Source: Hirudo medicinalis (taxonomy: Eukaryota > Annelida > Clitellata > Hirudinida > Hirudinidae). Taken from it: a DNA stretch of 64,000 nucleotides. A program made the position numbers and the translations under genes. Positions 27,745-39,835 of this stretch are shown one piece after another (the stretch's first letter is position 1; each line of letters opens with the position of its first letter). Where the stretch lies: the NCBI GenBank assembly GCA_011800805.1, contig MPNW01000006.1, positions 54,041 to 118,040 on the forward strand, read 5' to 3'. The notes beneath the pieces were generated by a model. It had not been told where the DNA came from, made no database searches, and worked only from the letters and a program-made list of their open reading frames with translations.

Positions 27745-30563
27745 CATCATTATCATCATCATTATTATTATTACTATCATTATAATAATTATTATTACTA
27801 TTGTTATTGTTACTATTATTATTTGTTGTTATTGTTGTTTGTGAATTGGGGCTATAAAATTTAATGATTACCTAATTATTCTTCTGAACATAATGAATTA
27901 TTCTTACATTTACTCTGAACTCAGAAATGATATTTCGACCTGTTCGAATACACGAGGACCGCATGAGATTTTTTTAATGCAAGAATTTCTGCTACTTCTA
28001 TTTTTAGCCTCACACTTTTGGCATTTTCCAAAAATGTTATAGTTGATTGTGATCTCATGATATTCATAATTGATGTCCATCGGTTATTAGCGATTGTATT
28101 TTATGAAAACATCTCGTTTGTATTTTATGAAAACATCTCGTTTGTATTTTATGAAAACATCTCGTTTGTATTTTATGAAAACATCTCGTTTGTATTTTAT
28201 GAAAACATCTCGTTTGTATTTTATGAAAACATCTCGTTAAGTCGTCACTTTACGCATTCGAGAGTGACCACCTTTTCCCGCGAATGAATTTTTAAACTCG
28301 TGTCCGTCGAGAATGTGCTGCACGATCGGCATCTGCGATACGTCTTCGAAATTTATCATCCCGAAGGAATTTTTTTAGGTCTTTCATATTGGCTCAGAAA
28401 TATATCTGCCTCAGTTTAATACATAAATCATGAAATCTCACATGAATGGAAGGAAATTAAATGTTACATTTTTTGAGATTTAAGAAGGTACATTGGGAGG
28501 TATTTTGGATTGAATGACTCAATTATTGCATACAATTATTATTTCTGCAGAGTATAATTGATTAGCTTCTAAGCACTCCTTAATCAAGCCTGCTTAACTA
28601 CTGCATCTCTGCAATAAATTCATTATCATAATAATAACAATGAATGTAGTGCTCATCATCGTCGTCATTAATATCATCATCATCATCGTCGTCGTCATTG
28701 TTGTCATCATCGTCGTCGTTATTATCATCATCACCTTCGTCGTGATTATCACCATCTTCATCATCATCATTATCATCATCACCATCATCATAGTCATTAT
28801 CATCATCAAAGCCATTGCCAGCAGCAGCATTGAATATTAACGATCTTCACTTTACATCAATTACAGTACAAAAAGTGTCTCAAAATTGGTCGATAAATTT
28901 CAATTGCTAGATGTCTCCATTATTAATAATAATGATGATGATGATGATAATAATAATGACTAACTTTGCTAATGCCTATAACATTGGCCGATGATGTCGG
29001 TGATGTAGCGGTGATGGTGACAGCGATAGATTGTAAGTGGTATTCAATTTGAACGATCAGGTGACGAAGAAGAAACTTTGGAAGGAAATATACGACGAAC
29101 TCGGAGGAAGTTCCTGCAACACGAGCGCTGCAACGGGGACGAGAAAGAATTACGAGAAGTCGATTGCGTTCTTGATTTTCTGAAGATTTACTTTTAATGT
29201 CCAATTTTAAGACAAACCGTTTCGGTCAGATTCCTCCAACCGTTTGAAAATTTCCTCGACGGCAGGGAGTCCAGAACTTCGTCCCAGAAATGCTACAAGT
29301 CCAAAAAATCTCCGTCGTCGAGCAAGTCGTCTGCGAAACAAAATCCGCAGTCGACCGCGGTAAGCAAACGTCGCTCCGAGTTTTTAAATGTTTCCGCAGA
29401 ACTTTCAGTTTTTGTCGTTTGTCGCAAATTCAGAAGTCGGGGTCCGATGCCAATGCAGATCCTCTCGTCGTCATAAAACCCGTCGAAGGTTCGATCGTGC
29501 AAAAGTCCGGCAAGGCTTCTCCGACAATCCCTAACCCGAGAAGCGAAGTTTCGGTTCCGATCTCTCGCGAACTTACTTTGCCCTCGAATTCCGTCGGGAT
29601 ATGCTCGAGTTCGGAAGAAGCGCAAGATCTCTTGGTGCCCTTGAGCTCAGACTTCGAGCCAGAAATTCCACCTTGTTTCGCATTTAGTGCTGCCTCTAAT
29701 CTTTCCACAGTGTCACAAAAGCTATTGGCAGGTGGTCAAGCTGTGTTAAACGTAAAAGACGAAGCGGCCGAGCGGAAAGTGACAGACTCGTCCGACCGGC
29801 CGTTGCTTCCTTCGACGAGAGACGACAAAACATTGAAAACCATGTTTGCTCTCACGTCTTCACCCATGGTTCCAAAAGATTTCCTCTCGACAGTATTATC
29901 CTCCTCTTCCTCTTTGAGTCTTCTACCGGGTCGGGTCGGTTCCTTCGGAAGCAGAAGCTCGAGAGGAACGTCCAACTCGAGGAGTCGTTTTGAAAGATTT
30001 TGCGTCGAAGATTTGTGCACGAGAGGCAAAATGAAAAACCTTTCGTCTGTTACAAAAACAATCAAAAATGAATTCGAGCAGCTTGATGACGTTCCATTAG
30101 ATTACTCTATGAAAACTCTCAGACTTTATGAAGCATCCTCGACAAGGTGTAAACTCGAGCAACCTCTGGATCTTTCCATGAAGAAATTCAACGAGTCGCA
30201 TTCTGAAAATTCTCGCACGAAAAGTTGTTGCTCGGAGTCACAAACCCCGCTCGACCTGTCCAAGTCGTCGATGCATCGAAAAGTATGCACTCGTTTGATT
30301 AACATTTGCTCATCTTACTCAAGCAATTCTAAGTACAATTAACATTTCAGGACGACGGGCAGCACGCGTCACTCCCGATAAATTTGGCTCAGCTCTTACC
30401 TTTAGCCTTCGCCATGCCTTTGAGTTCAACGCTCCAAGCTCTGCCTCGAGTCCTGTCTCCAATCCAGCAGAACATCAACATGATCTACAATCCCGGATCC
30501 GTCAATTTCCCTATAATCTCCTTTCCACCTCCTTCTACGGACATATTATCGTCTTTCAGATGA
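22495..30563 (+). CDS. ARID5: ARID5-type AT-rich interaction domain protein, ten exons
   Basis: Predicted chromatin-bound regulator of about 793 residues, homologous to vertebrate ARID5A/B. Exons are 22495-22524, 22702-22974, 25120-25240, 25632-25883, 26266-26628, 26708-26760, 29061-29158, 29230-29359, 29434-30282 and 30351-30563; phases agree throughout. The N-terminal BAH-like region shows CGKHGMYTFYPGLEYN, GELQLVW and SSLKLYARPE, then MSYPRYCRYKACLKRLEN and YFCRETT. A basic stretch RLKGRKRKKKR follows. The ARID runs from about residue 311 to 410: DDFTKDKESFMKMLHHFMEEN, LGFKE, RGGYKE, LWKEIYDELGG, SAATGTRKNYEKFLQPFENFL. The tail is Ser-rich with PLDYS and two PLDLS CtBP-docking motifs (about 684, 712). 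The 10-codon first exon is inferred from position and phase. The 25240 donor is my best choice among several, and bases 26409-26477 may be an intron. Vertebrate ARID5B works with the demethylase PHF2; that partnership is not shown here. Confidence 0.9.
26409..26477 (+). other. Possible in-frame 69-base intron in ARID5 exon 5
   Basis: CTG|GTAAAT at one side and a pyrimidine-rich CGTCAG at the other bound 69 bases, exactly 23 codons with no stop. The translated segment (NYRLFDEIRSF region) has no counterpart that I recognise in ARID5 proteins. Both the spliced and the retained reading stay in frame, giving 770 or 793 residues. Confidence 0.5.
27635..27838 (+). repeat. ATT/ATC microsatellite in ARID5 intron
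   Basis: About 200 bases of imperfect (ATT)n with ATC blocks, in the 2.3-kb intron between exons 6 and 7. The poly-Ile frame is artefactual. Confidence 0.95.
28096..28238 (+). repeat. 24-bp minisatellite, six copies, in ARID5 intron
   Basis: Six adjacent, nearly identical 24-base units that begin GTATTTTATGAAAACATCTC and end in TCGTTT-like sequence. Because 24 is a multiple of three, an apparent frame repeats VFYENISF, but it lies within an intron between ARID exons and is not coding. Confidence 0.95.
28660..28812. repeat. ATC/GTC microsatellite in ARID5 intron
   Basis: Imperfect (ATC)n mixed with GTC triplets. A second, shorter AAT/GAT block lies at about 28925-28960. Confidence 0.9.
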
Positions 30564-30733
30564 TATTTTCTCAATTCATACTTCTCAATCACCTGGGAGT
30601 TTGGACGACTTATCAGTATGATCGATCTACGCGTATACATTTCGTTTTCTGTGTCTTTGGTTAAACTCATCATAATGACTTATTTTGATCGCGAGCAATA
30701 GAAAGCGTTTAGAATGATTTATGGTGTTATGCC

Positions 30734-30880
30734 GAGATATGGATATATCAATCAAAATATCGACATATCGAGATATGGATATATCAATCAAAATATCGAC
30801 ATATCGAGATATGGATATATCAATCAAAATATCGAGATATGGATATATCAATCAAAATATCGACATATCGAGATATCGGT
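30734..30880 (+). repeat. 36-bp minisatellite downstream of ARID5 stop
   Basis: Four tandem units beginning GAGATATGGATATATCAATC with spacings of 36, 36, 28 and 36 bases, plus a partial unit. The units are rich in self-complementary ATATC/GATAT. The array starts 171 bases after the ARID5 stop, so it probably lies in the 3' untranslated region. Confidence 0.9.
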
Positions 30881-31103
30881 ATGCATTGTTAGAGCTAAGA
30901 ACTCGTGTTGTTAACCACGTATTATGAGTCGAGCACCCGAGAAAAAATGGTAAGAGAACTCGTCATGGCTTTGGGAGGATTTCCCGCCCAGAAATAAGAT
31001 TTGAAATAATATGACTTCCTCTGTACGAAGTATTGAACTAAACATTCTTTCCCTCGAACTTCGACGAGCAAGCTTCCTTCGTCACCTACTTCTGTTATTC
31101 TAT

Positions 31104-31109
31104 AATAAA
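31104..31109 (+). terminator. Candidate polyadenylation signal for ARID5
   Basis: AATAAA about 540 bases after the ARID5 stop, and the first clear match I noticed on that strand. In AT-rich DNA the motif is common, so this is only a candidate. Confidence 0.35.
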
Positions 31110-31793
31110 ATATTGATTCACACTTTTACCTGCACAACTACCATCGTATTGTCACCATCTCGTGCAAGTCCTGATAACTTGATAAGTTGTTTCAGTTTTT
31201 AAAGCTAGGTTAAGTACTCAAAAGTTTATCTTGAAATATTTCAAATGTTTATGCCGTGAGATGCGTCACTCAAATAATGCATGTGGCGATGATGTATCTA
31301 AAATAGTTAAAAATAAAAATCAACATCTGACCTGCAAGCAGATGAAGCTTTACATCTTACAAACTGATAAAGTTTTGGTGGGCGCGAAAAGGCTTGTGAA
31401 ACTCAATTCGCTTGCAGGCTGATCTACGCTGTTTCGTTATCCACCAGATAAATGACATGTATCTAAGGAGATGTACTTAGTTATTTTGCTAATTCTAACT
31501 CGGATCACAACCATCGAACAGTTAAGAAGCTAAACTAATGTCGTCTTGGTTTGAATCTCGTTTTGAAAAGTTCAATAGGCAAATCTGATCATAACTTGGT
31601 AAAGGTTCTCTAACATGGAAAAGTTAAATTAGGGTAAAAGAGTTGTGTCCTGAAAAAAGTATTGTAACTCATCTCGATATCAGACAAACATTGAGGTCAT
31701 CTATACTGGAGAACTATCTTCGAAAACAAGAATATCGAGAAAAAAAAGCTCACATATTTAAATAACTTCTAATTTCTGTCTTAAAAACGGAAT

Positions 31794-34700
31794 CTAAAAA
31801 GGTTCAAGACAAGGGGTGATGTTGGCTCCCTCCACAGCTTCAGCCATCATTTGAAGGTAGCCACGGTCTTCTCCGACGGTAAAGTTTCCCAAACATCCTG
31901 AAAATCCTTCCTTAAACTGCTGAAGAGTTCCATGCACGAGATCTTCCATTCCACCTGCAACGTTGAACAAAAACAACATTCAAAAATCATTGTCGTGGAT
32001 ATGTTTGCAGTGAAAATACCTAAGAATATGGATCCAGGTGAGGTTAGTTGAGTCATATCACCTGGAGACATTCCACGTGTCACATTCTTGCCATCCACAT
32101 GCAGCTCACCGATTTTTGCACGCCTTCAACAATTTGAATAAAAAAATTAAACATTTAGTTGTGTAATCTTAATTTATCAGTAAATGTAAATGTTTAATCT
32201 AGACATATTTATTTTATTACGATCAGTAATATTAATCGAATCAATAACGATAAATCACTAATTGTATAAAACTTAATAATAATAAATGCAAACGAACTAA
32301 ACTCAATTCTCCGTTGAAAATATGATACGAGAAAGTAGGAGAAAGATCGCTGAAGTTATTTTTAAAAAATTGAAAAAAAAATGCAGCTGACACAAACACC
32401 TGGAAGCTGAAACCATGTGCCACCTGTCGTCGTCAACCCTGCTGTGATTGAAAAGGATGGTGGCATCGCCACTGCCCAAGTTGAAGGACATTTGGAGGAA
32501 TCCATCTCTCAGACCGATGCTCAAATAATCACCATGGGGACCATTTTCCTCCTCGCTCACAAAAAATATCAACCCGTTTGAACTTTTCGCCTTCATTGCG
32601 AATCTTAGTTTGAACTCTCTCCCACTGGTTCTACAAAATGTTGCAATGATTCGCTGAATTATGTTTTTAACAGCTAACAAATATTTCACACTTTATAACT
32701 CAGTTAGAATTGGCAATACTGCATTATTACAATTATTTACAAATGTTGCAATTATTAATATATTATTTAAAAGTTCCTTAACGCTTACAAAAAGCAATTC
32801 AATCATGAGTTTACGGATTTTTTTCTAGTCCTAAGTTCTTTTATCATCTCGTTTAATTACGAATGCTCCTCAGTGTCTCCTCTAAATTTGTCCCATTTGG
32901 GCTCCTACACCCACAATTACATTAATTGTATTATTTGAGATAGTGATTCAAAATTAAAACTAACCTCCGGAGGATGAGTGGGTTCAAATACAAGAGGAAA
33001 CTGTTCTCATTGAAACATGCCACTGATTCTGAGCCCATTTTTAGAGCTTTGAATACAAGTAAATGGCCCTTTAAACTTATGAAAGACAAACACCTTTTGT
33101 TGCTCTGCCATTCAACGAGTAAGTAACACGGAGTAAGAAAACACGGCAACTAATTTATTAATGTATTTCATAAAATTCAATTTCCGCTCCACAAATCGCA
33201 CAACGACATCGACTCGCTGAGGATTTATCGACAGCACATTTACCTGTCTCGCAGTTGTCTCCAACAAATCCAAGCTTACAACTGCAGAAGTAAGAATCCC
33301 TGTCAGGAATGCACTTTCCATTTTCTTGGCATGGTTGCTCCACGCATTGATGGTCGCAGTTCTTGACGTTTGAGCCTGTTATTGCTTCATCAATGAGCTT
33401 CATGGGTCTGTTGTTTATAACCACCTGTCGTTCGAAATGGAAGCCCATTTCAATCGCAAACCTTAGCAATTCGTGCTTCCATTCAAATGACTGCTTAAAT
33501 AGTCGTTGTTTTCGTTGAAAACCTTTTGAATGCATCCCTGGAAGGCCCTGTTTACGTTCGCTGCCGATGCGATTTCGTCGAAGTTTCTGTGACCTCCCAA
33601 GTAGAGATCTAAGGTCAATGTCAGTTGGGTGAAAGCTCCACTGGCCATGCCCTCCACCAGTTGCTGGTCGTCGACCTTCAGGAAGCCACTTCTGCCTGTT
33701 CTTGACAGTCGAACAAAGTGCCAATCACCGAGTGTTATGCGATGCAGACTCCTTATGAAAATTCAATTCAATTTTGTTATTCCAGAGATGATGGTAATTG
33801 CGATGTGATAATGGTTTTTCACGTTATGAAGCATAAGAACTTAAACAATTATTGATTTGTTATGAGATTACTGTTGAACAATAAAATTATTTTCCGAATG
33901 ATAGTTTTGTTTTCAGTAAGTTGACAAATTTTGACGATGTTAATATTCGTTTTTACCTTAATAACGCCGGGCCAGTTCCCAAGTCAAATCTGAATTCGAC
34001 GAAGCCATCTGACAGAACAAGAGAAATGAAATCACCGGTTCTATCTTTTGCATATCCGTTGTAGAGAATCAATCCATATCCGTGGACGGGCTTGAAGTAA
34101 ATTTCGATTTCGGTGTAAGAAAGAACGTTTCTCTGCAAACCAACATATTGCAGAAAGGAGGATCCACTGAACATGGGCACGAGTAATTTGATTTCTGAAT
34201 AAATTTTAAACGCATTTCAATGTGCTGCTTTGAAAGAAACGGAAGCAATACTTCTTTGACATCTGCTCCCAGCAGTTCCAAGGGGACAAACACAGATGGG
34301 AAGTTCAGCATTTTCTGCGATGCATTGACCTCCATTGAGACATTGGAGGTCTCTGCAAACTCCTGCACTGCACTCCTCTGCAGCCGAGTGCTTTGATCAG
34401 CTCTTAAAAGATTCCGAGTTCTAAAAATAATGACTAACCTACGTCAAGTCCTCTTATGGCGTCGCCGACAAAAGCACCCTTCCTCATGTCATAAAATTTG
34501 TCGTTGATTTGCATCGACCGAACGCACCCATGGAAGCCCAGGTTGGTTCCTGCTCTATCGCTGACTTCGCTCAAGTTGCTGTGTCCTCCCAAGTACAAGT
34601 CGTTTTGGAAGTTGATCCTGCTGAACTTTCCCTAATGGTGTTTTTAAGGATGGAATTAGTAGAACATGTTGAAGATGCAATCCTTTTTTATTAATTTATT

Positions 34701-37700
34701 TTTAACCTTCGATTTGCCTCTGACTTGGGTTTCGTTGTTCAACTGGAGCCAACCGTGCCACTCATTTCTGCTGACAGTTACTTGGTTCCATTTGTCGATG
34801 AGAACGAAATTTGGACTTTTAATTACAGCCATCCCTGAACCGCAATCGTATCTGCGGAAAAATTAACCAAGAATTTGGATTACCTATTACTGTTACGAAC
34901 GCTGGCCCTTGCCTAAAACGAATTAACTAAGTCAAATGTTCAAAAAATAAACTTAATTTATTTGAACGATGATGGATTTAACGTTAATTTATTATTAATG
35001 TAATTGGAGTCACCTAAATTCTACTCGAGCAAAAACAAGCGATATTGAAAAGAAATCAAATTTGGCGTCAGGTTGATCAGCACTGAAGAGCAAAACTCCA
35101 CTTTCAGACTCCGGTTTGAATTCCATTTTTATGACAAAACTTCGTTCAGCCTTTCGAAGGACTGGAAAAACGATGAAACCAACTCCGTTGAACTTTGGGA
35201 ATTTCACGCTCATCTCTGAAAACAAGTTTTTCGTGAAATGAAATACATTTTCAATTGTTCATTGATGAGTAAATATCAGAGTACATTTGCATGAGCATTA
35301 TTACATTATAATAAATTATGTTATTATGAGATCGTGTTAGTATCTCTGCATGAGTAATTTCTGCCAGTTGGTAACTTGTTTCTTGTATCGTACAAGATAG
35401 CAATTTATCATTAAAGTTGTTAGCTGTAAATGAATGGATAATTGCAATCGATAAGTTTCAACGTATTAAGGAAGTAATTTAAAAGATTTATTTTTAACTT
35501 AATTTTTATTTTTCATTTCTTAAACATCTTCATAAAAGTCCTCACCCTGTTCGCAGTATTTGCCTGTTGTTCCCATCTGACACAAACACTTGCCGTTCGA
35601 ATCTCCGATCTCGGTGCACACTCCACCGGCCAAGCAAATTATATTCTGACAATTCACCGTGGAAAACGATCGGTAGAGGTCACCAAGAGACGGCGAAGAA
35701 TTGATAGAATAAAAAGTTCTTCCTTGGACCGCCTGCTCAAAATCGATCTCAGGATTTTTGGGAATTTCCATTCCAAGTGGTTTCGAAACGTCATTGTGAC
35801 GTGGAAGGTGGTCTTTGATCGACAGATTTGAACTTTCGTGACGAGGGTTGGTTGCTGCGGATGAAGTCAATTTTAGCCCTTAATTCTTTTTAATTCGAAC
35901 AAATAAATGAAATATATGAAATTGATCCGATCAAAGCTGAGAGTTCATTGCCAAGTTGCTCACGCTGTGTTATAATTCAGCAAAATTGCTTGTGTGTCCT
36001 GTAATTTTCAGACCCTCTGAGTATTAGTTTGTTGAGAAGCAGAATGTTGTTTACTCTTAAAACATTCATTCATTATTGAAGGATTATTCACTTATTTACC
36101 TGTTTAATTGGAAAGAAATTTAATGCAATGAAATCACTATCATGACGTCATTGTATCTCAAAATAAGGAAATTACTCCCTTATTGCCTATTATAATGCAT
36201 AATAAAAATAATGATAATGATAATGACAATAATAATGTCGATGACGATGAAAATGACGGTTATATTATTATATTATTGTTGTTATTACAATTTATAAAAA
36301 TTTGTAATGAAATTTATTAATGAAGCCCTTTGAAATATCGTAAAAGATGGACAAGCATCACAACAGGAGAGCAGAAGCAGAGAGATGGTGATACCAATTG
36401 GAAGGAACCTGCCTGGAAAGTTAGGCTAAGGAGTAAGATTGAGCAATACAGGAAGGATCTATCTATAATTTGGTACTCCATAAGGAATGAAGGCTACAAC
36501 GAATACAAACTTTTCCAAGAGGATGCGAAGAAGTTTTACCGCCAGTTATGTAAGCAGTCAATTACTGTCCAATAAGTCGTTTGCCTACTTTACATAAAAT
36601 ATTAACTGCTGCGATATCAAACCATCTGTATATTCATTTAGATTAAAAACAACATATTACCAGTAGGTCAAAAAGGCCGTCGAAGAGGGTCAAGGATCAA
36701 CTGCTTATCAACAAGATGAATGTAAGCACTGCCAAAAAAATGAAGAAGAATCTGACCATGGCAGGGACTGATTACAAGAAAGCCTTTGATAGTGTGCCTC
36801 ATTCCTGGATTTTGGCATCACTCAATATGCCACAATTACCTGATTTATGAAATATTTGATGAGAGATTGGAAAACTGAGCTCATGCTATATCATCGGTCG
36901 GGTTGCACAAAAACTGATAAAATAATGCTAAAGAGAGGGATCTTCCAAGGTGACCCTCTCTCGCCCCTCCTTTTTCTACCCAACGTGCCCAATAAACTAA
37001 ACATATGATATAAAATAGAATCAAATCAATAAATATCACACTTACTTTACATGTACGACTTAAAAATATTTACCAGAACTAAGACCCATCTCAGTAAAGA
37101 GTTATCCACAGTAAAAACCTTCGCTGATGATATTAGCATGGAGTTAGGCTTAGACAAGTGTGCCATTGCTATAGTGAAGGATGGCAAACAAATCAAAAGC
37201 CAAAACATGCCATCATTGCTGATAAGAATTCATTTCAAAGTCTCAACGAAGGAGAGGCATACAAATAACTCGGTACTGATGAGAATGGTGGCATTCAACT
37301 CTCTGCGATAAAGGAGAAAATAGCAGAAGAATATTATTGCAGAATGCGTCTCATTTTCATACCACAATTTAATTCTAAAAACAAATTTTGGAAATAAATG
37401 CGACCGATAAAATGGACCGAAAGACTCGGAAACTTCTTACAATGATGTTATTCGGTTGTACATTAAGAGGCGCAAGTCGAAGACTTGTTCAGTTGATGTC
37501 TGTCTGCAGCTGCTCCATGGTCAATTTGAGTGATTATATTGAGCAAGGCAAAGACATGTTTTGCAGGCTTGTAAAAAGGCATGAGGCCGTGAAGGCAAAA
37601 TCTCTTGAAGGAAGCAAAGACAATAAAGAAGAAATATTTACTCTTGTCAACAGTTCAACACCAGCGAAAATTTAGTGGTGCTAAAGGACAGCTTAGAGAA

Positions 37701-39835
37701 GGAGAGAATAGAAGAACTGCGGGAGAAACCAATGCATGGACAATTTTTTGCAGCCTTGAAAAACCTTTTGTTGACAAAGAAGCAAGTAGTGCTTGGTTAA
37801 GAAGGGCTGGGCTCAAAGGAGAAACTGAAAACTTGATCGTGGCAGCTCAGGACCAGAAACTCAATACAAGATATCACCAATGTAAGATCTTAAAGAAGCA
37901 GATCGAGGTCAATTGCGGAGTCTGTGGCAAGGCCCAAGAAACCTTAAGCCACATATTGGCAGGTGGAACGGCATCAACTGAATATTTTCAGCGACATAAT
38001 AGGGTAGCCAGCAATGTTCATTGGGTAATATGCCGTGAGCTTCGTTGTGAAGTTTCCAACAAATGGTATGAACATACCAAGGTATGGCAAATATAAACGA
38101 GAATAAAATCTTGTGGACTATGCAATAATCACGGCCAAAAATCTTAGCCAACAGTTTTGTATGCTAACCGATGTTTCCGTCCCTGACGATAAAAACATCG
38201 CTCTTAAAGAAGCTGAAAAAATTAGCAAGTACAAGGATTTGGAGATCGAAATTATCCGGATGTGGAATGAGAAAAACCAGGGTCGACCCGGTAGTCGTAG
38301 GAGCACTCGGCATGTTGAGAAGACTTCGTGAAAGGAATGGAGTTGATACCAGGACGTCCCAAGGTTTCGGGGAATCAAAAAATCTCCTTGCTGGGCACTG
38401 CCCACATTTTGCGGAAAGTGCTTGGATTAATCGCTGAGAGCACTAGTAGTGCCCCGGAATAATTGATATTTATTTTATTATTTGTAATTAATATTAATTT
38501 ATTATTTACCGTTATTTAATAAATATTATCATTAATATTAATAATAAATTATTCTTTATTTTTTAAATATTATTATTATTATTAATATATTATGCTTTAT
38601 AATAACTAACAACACTTTACCTTTTATTTTATTAAACGAAGCCAATGAATGCAAGGACACCAAAAACTAGATTGTTTGAAAGGAGTGAATTCGTTAACAG
38701 GTAGTTTTATTTGAAACCGGTTGGAGAGAAAATTTCGATCAGAATCCAACAGACACAATTTTGAACGAACTTGGCCCAAAAATAAGAAAATAATCACTGT
38801 TTTCAAAGCTATCAAATCCTGCGCGGTTGTAAGGAAAGGAAGAAGTTACGAATGACTGAAATGCGTTTCACTGACATGTGGAAGACCTCAGCAGTTGGAG
38901 CAGAATTAACCCCGAAATCAGCCGGTCTCCCACGGGTGCGCTATGTTTTAGGAGCACTCAATGCCAAGAAAGGTTTTTATTCACTGGCGCATGTGTCGGC
39001 ATTGTTGGACAATTGGAGCTGCCTGGAAAATTAGTTTCACTCCTGGAGCGACACCTCGAGATGTTCTCAGGGAATCGTATTCTTCCGCTATGTCATAATT
39101 CCGCTATCTCCGAGAAAAAGATGGAGCCAGTTGATCTCGCATGATTCGATTTTGTTTGAGATCAGCTGATTATTGAAGCGTCTCAGACTCAACAATGGAG
39201 CCAATCACAACATCACGAAAGTGGAAATTTGTGGCCATCTTTGCAACCAGCTTTGATAAATCTCTACCGGACAGTCATTATGCAAATTATCGACGTGGCT
39301 TGCTGGGGAGAGGGAGGAATGTTTTAATTGAAAACAACTTGAGAATAACAAGAAGGCATCAACATACGACGCATGCACAATCAAAATCCACCCAGCATTT
39401 CACGAAAACAAATAACATCGCACTGACATGTGAAATGCTACAATTTACAAAGACACAAAGACTTGGAGGATGGAAAATGACTTGAGCCTAATGCCAGATG
39501 TTTATCCTGGCGCGGTCAGCGACTTGCATTTATTACGAATAATAGGCACCCATTTTGTTCACTTCCTCGTCGTAAAATTCACACCCCTTTCTTTTTGATA
39601 AATCCGCAGAAATACGTAATCGATACATTATTCATTAATTAATAATATTCTATTTTAACGGCCAATAACAAGCAATTGAACCGTAAGTTTAACCGTAAAA
39701 TATAAATTAATACCTTGAATACTATTCAATAAAGATTTAAATATTAGAACATTTAAATAAAACAATTTTCGATAATCACTCACCACGGCAAAACTGCAGG
39801 AAGACAACGGTTGACCAACTAAGAAAAGTCTCCAT
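31794..39835 (-). CDS. Secreted EGF/laminin-G protein (pikachurin/agrin-like), thirteen exons
   Basis: Predicted extracellular matrix protein of about 744 residues. Exons in coding order: 39784-39835, 35546-35854, 35014-35215, 34707-34851, 34439-34631, 34252-34377, 33957-34194, 33523-33751, 33244-33424, 32965-33028, 32400-32630, 32020-32123, 31794-31954; all phases agree. Exon 1 encodes a hydrophobic signal peptide (FLSWSTVVFLQF). Then come a linker, EGF1 (six Cys, about 87-120), LamG1 (121-300, LYLGGHSNLSEVS, GFHGCVRSMQIN), EGF2 (302-338), LamG2 (345-515, LYLGGHRNFDEIA, FQGCIQKVVINN), EGF3 (520-558, CSCKLGFVGDNC) and LamG3 (560-744, FKEGFSGCLGNFTVG). The alternating EGF-LamG order is that of the C-terminal halves of pikachurin (EGFLAM), agrin and perlecan, known partners of dystroglycan. 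The FN3 domains of vertebrate pikachurin are absent, so I leave the symbol open. Confidence 0.88.
36330..38440 (+). mobile_element. Degenerate R2-like LINE in intron 1 of the LamG gene
   Basis: Plus-strand pieces in the order of a single-ORF LINE, antisense to the host gene, in several frames with stops. They are an N-terminal part (WKVRLRSKIEQYRKDLS), RT palm (YKKAFDSVPHSWIL, then FQGDPLSPLLF), YMYDLKIF in place of the usual YMDDLKLY, DDISMELGLDKCA and DRKTRKLLTMM. The C-terminal part has RAGLKGETENLIVAAQDQ, LNTRYHQ, a CGVC zinc motif, ALKEAEKISKYKDLEIEII and VVVGALGML. The KEAEKISKYKDLE block with the upstream VPD fits the restriction-type endonuclease of R2-like elements. The element is inactive. 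Confidence 0.85.
38450..38620. repeat. AT-rich low-complexity tract
   Basis: Dense TTTATTA/ATTAATA sequence right after the LINE remnant; it may be the decayed 3' tail of the element or simple sequence. Confidence 0.6.

Larger units (their letters stand above)
30564..31793. other. Intergenic region between converging ARID5 and LamG genes
   Basis: Holds the 36-bp minisatellite, the candidate polyadenylation signal of ARID5 and presumably the 3' untranslated region of the minus-strand laminin-G gene. No other gene is visible. Confidence 0.5.

Noticed and set aside
27530..27844. A 104-codon poly-isoleucine frame
   Set aside because: It is the translation of an (ATT)n microsatellite inside an ARID5 intron.
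28018..28287. An apparent eight-residue-repeat protein (VFYENISF)
   Set aside because: A 24-base minisatellite in an intron; its length being a multiple of three explains the open frame.
29293..30065. Minus-strand frames opposite the last ARID5 exons
   Set aside because: They mirror the long ARID5 coding exon; the plus-strand chain has splice phase and domain support.
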